Below, piece after piece: positions 20,328 through 28,111 of a DNA stretch of 44,213 nt. This DNA comes from a virus: IMG/VR virus record IMGVR_UViG_3300047471_000079, positions 1-44,213 of that record; one strand, written 5' to 3'. A program made the translations under genes and the position numbers. A model generated the notes under the pieces. That model was not told the DNA's origin. It was given only the letters and a program-made list of their open reading frames with translations, and did not search any database. The stretch's first letter is position 1; each line of letters begins with the position of its first letter.

Positions 20328-21935
20328 CTATTTCCTGTACTTTTTCATACGCTCTGCCAAGGACGGATCGCTAAGCGGCGACGTTGACGGACCCGCGCCA
20401 GCCTTATCGACAGGAATAGCATTAAGTTTATCGAGCGAGCCGAGCACATCGGCGGGCGGTTGTTTCCCAGACCTGAGATAGGCGCTTTCTATGGTCCGCT
20501 TTAGCGCATCCCGCGCTTCAGAAAGTGCCTGCTTGAAATCATCGGTTGACATTTCCTGATGGGAAAGCTGATTGATCGCAGCCATAGCCGCTTCTTCTTC
20601 AGGGGGCGTAATCGATCCGCCGCCCCGTAGCGTTGAATAGGCTTGCTTAAACGTCGTTCCTGCAAGCTGCGCAAGCTGCGCTTGTGCCTTTTTAGCGTCG
20701 TCACTGTTCATGAGGCCGCCTAAGAATGTGTCGGGCGCGGGCATGCTGGTGTAATATTGCCCGGTACGTCCCGCCAAGCCATTGCTCATGCGCGCGTAGT
20801 CCGGGTTGGTTTTCGGGTTGTCATCCAAGAATTTGTTGATGGTATTGATACCGGATCGCAACGTGCTTTCCGTATCATTGAGAGCCTGCGACGACTTGAC
20901 TTGATCAGCAGCCAATTGCTGCGCCTTTGACACGTCGCCTTCATTGTCGGCATGCGTGCCGCCAACGAGGGATGCGCCCGGTGGGCCACCAACTTGGGGC
21001 GCACTTGCGCCCGGCGCGGGTTGAGTGCCCGGAGTAGGTTGCGCGCCCGGAGGCGCTTCACTGAAATACCGGCCCCCCGGAGGTATAGGCTGATTTTTCG
21101 GCACGATTTCATGCTGCCCATTGGCGAGCACAATGTCCATCATGGGCGTGGCAAAGTGCGTTCCGGGCGGCGGCTGTATCATGCGCCCATCGCCGAGACT
21201 GTTCGTCTGATACATGACAAGGTTGCCCTTATCGTCATACGCCGGTATGGGCGAATTCGAGTACCGCGCCGCCGAGCTATATTTCTGGCGAAATTCCGCA
21301 ATATTGACATGCGGCAAACCGGACGCTGTTTGCTCCTTAACGTAGTCGTTATACTCCTTCATGATCGGATCGGGAGTGTTGTATTGCTGCAACAGATTAT
21401 CGAGCGTACCGTTATTGTACATCGTCGTGACCTGCTCCATCGGCACGCCAAGCTGTTTGGCGATGTTGGGCAGGTTCGCAAGATCGGTTTGACGCTTGCT
21501 CGCGGTCAAAGCGTCATTCGACAGCTTTTCCGAATTGCCGACAAGCGAGCTTGCATCGGGAACCTGATTTTCCATCGCCGTGAGCATGCCCGCGCGATCC
21601 GCTGGCTTGGCGAACGCGCCCGCGAGCAATCCGAGCCCCCGGTTAAAGCCTTCCTCATTCTTGGACCTGTCCGCAAGCTGAGTGTACAGCGCCACCATAT
21701 CGGGCGGTGACTGATACGCCTGAGGCTGCTTCGCCATCTGCTGCTGTACGGCGTCCGGAGGCGCGACAGGCTGGCTTTGCGGGTTGCCCGCGCTCGCGTC
21801 CGGCTGTCCGTTGGCCCGGCCCCACGCCGCTTGCGTCATCGGATTAGGGTTGTTCTGCATTGCCAGCGCAGCCGCAATTTTCTTCTGCGGATCATCCTGT
21901 CCCGTCAAACCGGCAATGAGATCAAACAAGGCCAT
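20328..21935 (-). CDS. Putative internal virion/ejection protein (535 aa)
   Basis: A large, Ala/Gln/Pro-rich protein with long helical segments (KAQQLAADQVKSSQAL) and a Pro-rich linker rich in PGAQPTPG-like repeats (about residues 296-325). Its composition and place among other late genes between tail and genome end match podovirus core or ejection proteins that leave the capsid with the DNA. No enzymatic motif is visible. An AAGGAG site lies before the ATG. Its stop is 3 bp from the next start. Confidence 0.5.
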   Translation of the reverse strand: MALFDLIAGLTGQDDPQKKIAAALAMQNNPNPMTQAAWGRANGQPDASAGNPQSQPVAPPDAVQQQMAKQPQAYQSPPDMVALYTQLADRSKNEEGFNRGLGLLAGAFAKPADRAGMLTAMENQVPDASSLVGNSEKLSNDALTASKRQTDLANLPNIAKQLGVPMEQVTTMYNNGTLDNLLQQYNTPDPIMKEYNDYVKEQTASGLPHVNIAEFRQKYSSAARYSNSPIPAYDDKGNLVMYQTNSLGDGRMIQPPPGTHFATPMMDIVLANGQHEIVPKNQPIPPGGRYFSEAPPGAQPTPGTQPAPGASAPQVGGPPGASLVGGTHADNEGDVSKAQQLAADQVKSSQALNDTESTLRSGINTINKFLDDNPKTNPDYARMSNGLAGRTGQYYTSMPAPDTFLGGLMNSDDAKKAQAQLAQLAGTTFKQAYSTLRGGGSITPPEEEAAMAAINQLSHQEMSTDDFKQALSEARDALKRTIESAYLRSGKQPPADVLGSLDKLNAIPVDKAGAGPSTSPLSDPSLAERMKKYRK

Positions 21936-21946
21936 AACGGCACTCC

Positions 21947-22558
21947 TTACTTAGCTGCGGGCGCGGCGGCTTGGCCGGGCTGGCCCGCTGCAAGACCATT
22001 TAGCATGGTTGCGAAACTAGGGGGCAGATTGATCGGCGTCAGGCTTCCCTGTGTGCCGCCCGCCTTGAGCCCCTGCAACATGCTCTGGAACCCTGCCGGG
22101 CTGTTGACCGGCATTGACGATCCGCCACCAATGCCGGGCGGCGGTGCGGCGATTGGTGCCCCTACACCCGGATTACCGGAGGCTTGCCGAGCCTGCATCT
22201 GAGCGAGGTACTGAGCCAGAACATTGTTTGGCGGGGGCCCCGCTTGGGGCGCAGCAAGCATGCCGCCATAGTGGTTCGTACTCACCGGGCCGCTACCGCC
22301 TTGCGCGAGCTTGGCGATCAAGCCGGGATCGGTAAGCTGGCTTTGCGGCGGCGCAACGGGCGCAACGGGCGCAGCGGAATAGGTATACAGCGGATTACCA
22401 TACTCATCCTTACCGTACTGCTGCTGTAGCTGCGGCTGTCCGTTGATCATGACATTCGTGCCGGTAGGCTTATCGCCCTGCATGGCCTGCATGCGAGCGA
22501 TCATGTAAGCGCTATCCGGTACGATCAAGTTCTGTCGGGCGTTGTCTTCGAAAGCCAT
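21947..22558 (-). CDS. Putative virion-associated protein (203 aa)
   Basis: Starts by TAATG overlap with the upstream peptidoglycan-hydrolase-like gene. It is Pro/Gly/Gln/Ala-rich and probably disordered, with repeats such as LPPSFATMLNGLAAG and SPAGFQSMLQGLKAG near the C-terminus, which look like a duplicated short helix. It is likely an internal or ejection-complex component by context; no family is recognised. Confidence 0.5.
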   Translation of the reverse strand: MAFEDNARQNLIVPDSAYMIARMQAMQGDKPTGTNVMINGQPQLQQQYGKDEYGNPLYTYSAAPVAPVAPPQSQLTDPGLIAKLAQGGSGPVSTNHYGGMLAAPQAGPPPNNVLAQYLAQMQARQASGNPGVGAPIAAPPPGIGGGSSMPVNSPAGFQSMLQGLKAGGTQGSLTPINLPPSFATMLNGLAAGQPGQAAAPAAK

Positions 22559-23568
22559 TATGCCATTCCCCCAATCGACATACCCGGAATGCGCCGTCGC
22601 GCCATGAGTTGGGCCATAAGCTGCGGCGCGGCCTGAGCAATTGCGGCGCTATTTGTATCAAGGTTCGGCGGTGGCGGCGGCCCGGCTTTCTGCGCCTGTC
22701 CTGCGCCCGATGCACCGCCTCCCGTCATGGTCTTTGCAAGGCCCCCGGCTGCATCCATGAAGCCTTGGCTCGATCCGAGCGCGCCGAGCGCACCTATCGG
22801 GTTCCCAGATTGGACTTGATCAGCGATACGTGTGCCGAGCGGTTGTGCGTCATATGTTTTTTGAGCCGCGTCTATGGGCGACCCTATGGGCTGGCCTTGG
22901 ACAGGCGGCGGGACCGGCGCTGTTGTAGGAACGCCGCCATCCGAAGGCTGCATGAGAGGCTGCGGCGCTGACGCGGGCGGCGGTAGAGCAGGCGGCGGTG
23001 CGCCCCCTCCCGCTACATTTACGCCTCCCCCGCCCCCAAATAGGTTCGTACCGTATATGGGCTGACCATTCGCGCCCATCATAGGAGCGGAAGGAGGCGC
23101 AGGTGCGGGAACAGAGCCGAGCAACCCCTGTGCAATTCTACGGCTTGGCCCCATCTGACTGTTTACCTTATCCATAACTGTTCCGGGAGCCCCACCATTG
23201 CTGGCATCTGAGGCATTGTACATGCCCACATGGCCCGCATTAATGGCCGAATATAAATCCGGCATACCCATTCCGGGCTTAAATCCCCGGTCTTGAAGGT
23301 ATTTCCCGACCGCCGAGACTTGATCCTCTACGGGCGTGTTCATGGTTATGCCGTATTGCTTTGCTTGCGGCTCGCCCCATTGGATAAGCCCGTGATGCGT
23401 GCCCCATTGCGTTGTCGGGCCGGTTTTCCACGGATCGAGCGTGTTTGCTGTCTCATACGTCATGGCTGTTGCGAGGTCTTCCGGGTTCGCGCCTATACCC
23501 CCCGCTGTTTGCTGAATAGCCGCCGCCAAACGTCGCCTGTAATCGTCATCGCCATATAAATTAGCCAT
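22558..23568 (-). CDS. Putative virion peptidoglycan-degrading protein (336 aa)
   Basis: The N-terminal 130 residues look like a lysozyme-like domain: LATAMTYETANTLDPW supplies a Glu in the position expected for a transglycosylase acid, followed by THHGLIQWGEPQAKQYG and VGKYLQDRGFKPGMG. Podoviruses carry such domains in internal virion proteins to cut the wall during DNA entry. The C-terminal 200 residues are Pro/Gly-rich and disordered. The ATG at 23568 overlaps the upstream stop and has GGAG at 9 nt; a GTG at 23583 is an alternative. Catalysis is unproven. Confidence 0.55.
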   Translation of the reverse strand: MANLYGDDDYRRRLAAAIQQTAGGIGANPEDLATAMTYETANTLDPWKTGPTTQWGTHHGLIQWGEPQAKQYGITMNTPVEDQVSAVGKYLQDRGFKPGMGMPDLYSAINAGHVGMYNASDASNGGAPGTVMDKVNSQMGPSRRIAQGLLGSVPAPAPPSAPMMGANGQPIYGTNLFGGGGGVNVAGGGAPPPALPPPASAPQPLMQPSDGGVPTTAPVPPPVQGQPIGSPIDAAQKTYDAQPLGTRIADQVQSGNPIGALGALGSSQGFMDAAGGLAKTMTGGGASGAGQAQKAGPPPPPNLDTNSAAIAQAAPQLMAQLMARRRIPGMSIGGMA

Positions 23569-24883
23569 TGGCGAGCGCTCCACTCATGCCGCTAGGCCCG
23601 ATAGCGAGCCGATTGCGTAAAGGACGCGGCGGACGTCCGAATGCACGCCCTAATACGCCGGTTGGATTGAGGCCGCTTGGCGGGTTGCCGGTGGCGGGCG
23701 TCGGTGCAAGCCCGGCTGCGAGGCTTGGTCCGATTTGGGCCGAAATTTGCGGGAGATTGACATGCAGCTTGCCGCCGATACGCGGCGCGGCGGCGGGGCC
23801 GAGCGCCTTGCGGACGTCCTGAGCCATCGGGCCAATCATCTTCGCGCTCTTCGGGGTTCCCTTGAAGTTGTACGAGTGGATAGGGATACCCGTAGGATGC
23901 ACACCTACCTGTTTGATGTTTGTTTTCAAGGTACGATCAGATTTTGGCACAAGCGCGCCGAAGATGGACAGCGCGCCCAAGCCCGCTTGAGCCCAATCGG
24001 TGCCTTGATCCGGGCCGCCGCTCGTTGTGCTGTTCGTGGTCTGCGTCTTGCCATAGGGCGACATGCCGAGAGACGACAGGAGGATGTTGAGGCGGTTGAC
24101 GTCGTAATTGTTGGCTTCGTCGAACTTGGCTTTGTTCGCATCCAGAACGGCTTGTTCCTGCGCTTGCTGGCCTTGCCCTGCCTGCGACTGCATCATGAAA
24201 TTCTGGACGTTGTTTCGGTTCAAGCTGTCGCCGATGCCGCTGAGGCCCTGCGATGCAGCAATAATGTCCTGCTTCTGCGCTTGGTCCGCCGTTTGATTGG
24301 CGAGCGCGCCTGAGAACTGGCGGTTGATATCGCCCGTCGCACCGGCTTGTGCCTGTGTGAAGTTCTGCGCGTTCAATTGGGCGGCCAATTGGCCTGCTGC
24401 CATCGCAGATTGACTATTTGTCACGGCGTCGGTGATGCCTTGCCGCGATCCGCCGAAGGCATTGGCCGAGCTTGCCTTGTCCGCGTTGCCCATGATGGCT
24501 TGCTCGCGCTGCTGATTGAGCGCGGCAAGGCTCGTATTCACGACATCGTTCGTGTACGGGTTCATGTAGGGTGCAAGATCGGTATTGGCGAGCATGCCGG
24601 GCGTGACATAGGACGGCCCGGACCCGCCCACATTGGCGTAGCCCGCTTCAGCCGCGTTGTAATCGGGCTGGCCTGTCGCGCCGCTGTTTGCTGCCGTGTC
24701 CCAAGCCTGCTGTGTCCCGCTCGATACGCCCGCGACCGTTGGTCCGCCGTACTGGACGAGCGGCTTGGCGGCGATCTGCTGCGCGAACTTGTAGTTGTTC
24801 TGTGAGGCATCCGTTACCCATTGGGGTAGCTCTACCTTTGACACCTGCGTCGTCGTAGTCGGTTGACCGCCCCCGCCGCTCAT
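23561..24883 (-). CDS. Virion protein with S74-like chaperone domain (440 aa)
   Basis: Residues 1-310 are Ala/Gln/Asn-rich and helical, typical of internal virion proteins. Residues about 315-362 (KSDRTLKTNIKQVG, IHSYNFKG, IGPMAQDVRKALG) match the peptidase S74 intramolecular chaperone signature, with S315 and K320 as the possible self-cleavage dyad. S74 domains usually end tail spikes and fibres and trim themselves after folding. Here the domain lies among ejection-type genes and is followed by an extra 80-residue tail, so it may be a folding or assembly device in another setting. An AAGGAG site supports the start. Confidence 0.65.
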   Translation of the reverse strand: MSGGGGQPTTTTQVSKVELPQWVTDASQNNYKFAQQIAAKPLVQYGGPTVAGVSSGTQQAWDTAANSGATGQPDYNAAEAGYANVGGSGPSYVTPGMLANTDLAPYMNPYTNDVVNTSLAALNQQREQAIMGNADKASSANAFGGSRQGITDAVTNSQSAMAAGQLAAQLNAQNFTQAQAGATGDINRQFSGALANQTADQAQKQDIIAASQGLSGIGDSLNRNNVQNFMMQSQAGQGQQAQEQAVLDANKAKFDEANNYDVNRLNILLSSLGMSPYGKTQTTNSTTSGGPDQGTDWAQAGLGALSIFGALVPKSDRTLKTNIKQVGVHPTGIPIHSYNFKGTPKSAKMIGPMAQDVRKALGPAAAPRIGGKLHVNLPQISAQIGPSLAAGLAPTPATGNPPSGLNPTGVLGRAFGRPPRPLRNRLAIGPSGMSGALANG

Positions 24884-25239
24884 GCGCTCAACTCCTTATG
24901 ATACACACGACCGAGCGAATGCCAGCCGTACTTGTCCGTAAACGTTGCCCATCCGTCGCGCCCGTAAGCCCGTATCAGGGTTACACCCGCACCTCGCGCG
25001 AACTCCGTCACTTCAGGCTCTAATAGCTGCGCATCGGCCAATTCGCCGATGAGGTAGAGGATATCGAGCACCTTGCGCCGGGGATATTGGCATACTTGCG
25101 TGATAACCCATGTATTGTTGCGCGTGAATGACTGCATGTCGCCCGTATCGAGCGCGGCAAGGATATCCGAGAGGGCATAAATGTCCCCGGAACGCTTGAG
25201 TGCACGGGCTAGGCGGGAATGGAAAATGTCGTGCATCAT
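24880..25239 (-). CDS. Podovirus conserved protein with YPRRK motif (119 aa)
   Basis: The layout of two helical blocks (LSDILAALDTGDMQSF; VITQVCQYPRRKVLDILYLIGEL) followed by EFARGAGVTLIRAYGRDGWATF is a pattern shared by small podovirus proteins encoded near tail and ejection genes. Its role is unknown. Start and stop both overlap neighbours. The first of two adjacent ATGs is taken, with GGAAG upstream. Confidence 0.6.
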   Translation of the reverse strand: MMHDIFHSRLARALKRSGDIYALSDILAALDTGDMQSFTRNNTWVITQVCQYPRRKVLDILYLIGELADAQLLEPEVTEFARGAGVTLIRAYGRDGWATFTDKYGWHSLGRVYHKELSA

Positions 25240-25475
25240 GGCGAAGTCTTCCCCGGAACAACAAGGGTCGTCGTCAGCGTACCGGTATCGCCCACGGTCA
25301 ACTGATACACCTTATTCGAGGGCGAAATCAGGAACAATCCCGGAACTGCCTCATCGCGTGGTATTTGGCGTGCCAGTGACTTATGAGCCCAATTCGATAG
25401 CTGCGCGAGGTACGTGGTCATTTCACGTGAAACATTCGTCATCGGCGGCGGCAGGGGCGGGAGTACAACGGCCAT
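25236..25475 (-). CDS. Hypothetical structural protein (79 aa)
   Basis: Coupled to the upstream nozzle-like gene by TAATG overlap, with GGGGGAG before it. It has a Pro-rich N-terminus (LPPLPPPMTN), an amphipathic helix (LAQLSNWAHKSLARQI) and a C-terminal beta segment. Its context suggests a minor tail or head-tail component; no family is recognised. Confidence 0.55.
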   Translation of the reverse strand: MAVVLPPLPPPMTNVSREMTTYLAQLSNWAHKSLARQIPRDEAVPGLFLISPSNKVYQLTVGDTGTLTTTLVVPGKTSP

Positions 25476-27028
25476 TATCTGCTCCCCCTTGGCGTGATAT
25501 CGATGAGATGCTGCCCAAGCGTGTAGGGTGTGACGCTTGCGCTGATACTTGAAATTCTGAGCCGAAAATCACGGGCAGTCGTGCGGAAATCCACATATCC
25601 GCCGTCGCGGATCATCCTAACCGGCGTGATCTTCTCAACCGTCTTATCCGTCCGATCATTCTTATAATAGAGTTGAAAACCGATGTTCGTGCTGTCCCCG
25701 TCAAGGTCCGGCATCATCTGCTTGAAGGTCGTAAGGCCCGCGCCAGAGCCCATATTGATGTTGAATGTTTCCGCCCACGGGAGTTCTGTCCCGTCCGGGT
25801 AGTTGAAACCACTCTCATGCTTATATGCGACCGTACCGTTCGCCATGATCGTGAAGCTATCGAAGTCGGACGAAAGGCCCGCGCTCCGCGCCATGCGCCC
25901 CTGAGACCACCAGCCTTCGCGATAGTTGTAGATCACGCAGCGCGTGTTGTAAGGCTGTCCTTCTTGTGGGAAAAACCACCAAAATTCGGAATACTCGCCC
26001 ACATGGACGCAGCATGCTTGCTGCCGCACCTTGATCACGTCGATATCGTCGTTGATCCAGTCACGCACGAGGCACTGCACGGGCGTGATCTGCGTGCCGT
26101 CGAAAGTCCATGCGCCTTGCTCTGACATCCAGAACATTTGCATGGATGTGTTCGTGATCGAAGCGGGCGACCACGGCGTACAGTCTTCGGATAGCTCTTC
26201 CTGCGTGTAGATGTAGGGCAAACCGGTGTAGCGGGCGACATACGCCTTGCGCGCCGTGAAGAACAGGACGCCGTGCTTGCCGTTGCACGCCGTAATGAAG
26301 GGCGAAGCAGGCTCTAGGTCGTAAAAACCGGCCTTATTCGTGGTCGAGGCGAAATTCCAGTCGGAATAGTTCTCTTGATCGCACCAACCCCAGCGCCGGA
26401 ATGAACCGCCGCCGCTCGTAATGCCAAACATGATCACGAAGCGATCCGGCGTGACCACGAAGCCGCGCCCGGTCGGTGACGTCGGGACTGCCTGAAGGAG
26501 CAACCCGGCCCCGGATATCACCGTGGGGTCCCAATAGAGCAGCCGCCCATCAACGCTCGTCATCACGAGCAACTGCTGGCCCCAATTGTCGATGGAAAAC
26601 CAATAGGGGACGGTTTTAGCGCGGGCCGCGCCGCCCGTGTGCCGGGCCGTGCCGTAGGCGTCTGATGGGTCTGGGTCCGAGCCGTAAGCACCGTCACCAT
26701 AGCCGCCTAGCGTCGGGTCTGGCGAGGGGGCGATCATGCCACCGGTGGGCGTGATTTCCGTGATCACGCCGCCTGTATCGACATAGACGTTCGCCTCGCA
26801 CAGGTAGGCAATATGGGTAACGCCGAGTGTATCGATCCACGCATGCACCTTGCGGCAGCGCGACGCGAATGCGGCGTACCCATAGCGCTCCTGCCCGCCA
26901 ACGGGGACGAATGAGCCCTCTACCCAACGCACGAGGTTCACTTCCGCATACGAGGAAGAGTTCATCTTCTTCGTCGGCTTGGCGACAACCCCCGGCGGGA
27001 TTTCCATAGGTTGGAAATTAGTACTCAT
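25475..27028 (-). CDS. Putative tail nozzle/hub protein, beta-propeller type (517 aa)
   Basis: The N-terminus PPGVVAKPTKKMNSSSYAEV followed by NLVRWVEGSFVPVGGQERYG is the pattern of a large podovirus tail protein family (PPGV, NLVRW, PVGGW). The remainder is a series of beta-rich Trp/Tyr/Gly segments, as expected for a propeller like the T7 gp12 nozzle. It forms, with the adaptor at 30517, the short tail. The start overlaps the previous stop (ATGA). The family role is inferred from pattern and position. Confidence 0.65.
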   Translation of the reverse strand: MSTNFQPMEIPPGVVAKPTKKMNSSSYAEVNLVRWVEGSFVPVGGQERYGYAAFASRCRKVHAWIDTLGVTHIAYLCEANVYVDTGGVITEITPTGGMIAPSPDPTLGGYGDGAYGSDPDPSDAYGTARHTGGAARAKTVPYWFSIDNWGQQLLVMTSVDGRLLYWDPTVISGAGLLLQAVPTSPTGRGFVVTPDRFVIMFGITSGGGSFRRWGWCDQENYSDWNFASTTNKAGFYDLEPASPFITACNGKHGVLFFTARKAYVARYTGLPYIYTQEELSEDCTPWSPASITNTSMQMFWMSEQGAWTFDGTQITPVQCLVRDWINDDIDVIKVRQQACCVHVGEYSEFWWFFPQEGQPYNTRCVIYNYREGWWSQGRMARSAGLSSDFDSFTIMANGTVAYKHESGFNYPDGTELPWAETFNINMGSGAGLTTFKQMMPDLDGDSTNIGFQLYYKNDRTDKTVEKITPVRMIRDGGYVDFRTTARDFRLRISSISASVTPYTLGQHLIDITPRGSR

Positions 27029-27228
27029 TGCAGTAAGTGCACTCCGCCGCCACTAAGCTGTAGCAGGAATATGATAGCCACAATCGCCACTACCGCGACC
27101 ATAGCGATGATGATGATCTGACGTATCGGGTCCGGCAAGGGGATTTGGCTAAGAATGTACCACACGGCAACGATTACGATGACGATTACCGCCAACCATA
27201 TGATCAAGTGAATGAGTTCGCCGCCCAT
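27025..27228 (-). CDS. Two-helix membrane protein, Thivi_2564-like; holin candidate (67 aa)
   Basis: A strong AGGAGG site precedes the ATG. There are two hydrophobic helices, about 6-27 and 36-57, joined by SQIPLPDPIRQ, a loop with the PLPxP pattern of the Thivi_2564 family. Small two-helix proteins of this type lie in phage tail regions and may act as class II holins, but this is not shown. It stands apart from the lysis cassette. Confidence 0.6.
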   Translation of the reverse strand: MGGELIHLIIWLAVIVIVIVAVWYILSQIPLPDPIRQIIIIAMVAVVAIVAIIFLLQLSGGGVHLLQ

Positions 27229-27237
27229 TGAAACCTC

Positions 27238-28107
27238 CTATGTCTTGATGCAGAAAAGCACAGCGTAGTTACGCGGTTTGCTTTCCGGCGATCCTGCATT
27301 TCGGTCTTGTCCGGGATTGGACATCGTGGTCGTGGTCGAGGTCGTGGCGGTGTGGGCGTGGTTGCCTTGCGTGTCCGTTACCGTAAGGTTCTGGACTTGC
27401 GGATAACCCATCACGTTGAAGGTAGCGCCCGGCCCGGCGTAGGAGTTGGTAAGGTTCTGGCCCAAGACGTTATGGCTATGCGCACCCGCCGCCGCGACGC
27501 TTGTGCTTGACGAAGACGAGGCCGTGCTGTTGTGCAGATGGTCTTGGTTCGCGTGCTCCTGAAACGATCCGAAAGTACGGCTCGTATTCGTAAGGTCGCG
27601 CGTTGATCCGTGGTTCCAACCACGCAGGAACATGCCCCGGAAGTCGGGCAGCGTGAAGTGTGTGCCGTCAACTGAGCCCCATACCGTGCCGATTGCGGTG
27701 AACAAGGCCGGGTAAGTCGCGCGCAGAACTGAAGCGCCGTTGCATTCAAGCCAGCCGCCCGGAACGGTCGCCATAGCGAACGATTGGACAGCGCCGGGCG
27801 GCATAAGGGCAATTGTCGCGGCTTGGACAAAAGCGGTCGTAGCTACGTCAGTCGTGTTCGTACCCGCCGCCTTGGTGACGGCGGTTGTCGCCCCGGCGAA
27901 GTTCACCGCCCCGGTGAAATTGGCTGCGGCTGCTGTGACCGTGCCGGTGAACGTCGGCGATGCTAGATCGGCCTTGCTGGTCTGCAACGCGCCAACAATC
28001 GTGTCCTGAGAGGCGAGCGTCGTATTCCATTTGGTGCCCCACGTATTTTGCGAGGCCCCGACTTCGGGCATTACCCAAGAATAAATTGCGGTTAAGGTAT
28101 CGGCCAC
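27238..28107 (-). CDS. Phage tail collar domain protein (289 aa)
   Basis: Residues about 103-165 hold a tail collar signature: PPGAVQSFAM, GGWLECNGASVLRATYPALF, GTVWGSVDG, FTLPDFRGMFLRGWNHG. Such domains sit at the junction of tail fibres. The N-terminal part is a short Ala/Thr-rich region, and the C-terminus carries His-rich beta strands (AAGAHSHNV, NHAHTATT). The GTG start at 28107 has GGAG and follows a stop directly. Probably a short tail fibre for host binding. Confidence 0.8.
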   Translation of the reverse strand: MADTLTAIYSWVMPEVGASQNTWGTKWNTTLASQDTIVGALQTSKADLASPTFTGTVTAAAANFTGAVNFAGATTAVTKAAGTNTTDVATTAFVQAATIALMPPGAVQSFAMATVPGGWLECNGASVLRATYPALFTAIGTVWGSVDGTHFTLPDFRGMFLRGWNHGSTRDLTNTSRTFGSFQEHANQDHLHNSTASSSSSTSVAAAGAHSHNVLGQNLTNSYAGPGATFNVMGYPQVQNLTVTDTQGNHAHTATTSTTTTMSNPGQDRNAGSPESKPRNYAVLFCIKT

Positions 28108-28111
28108 CTAC

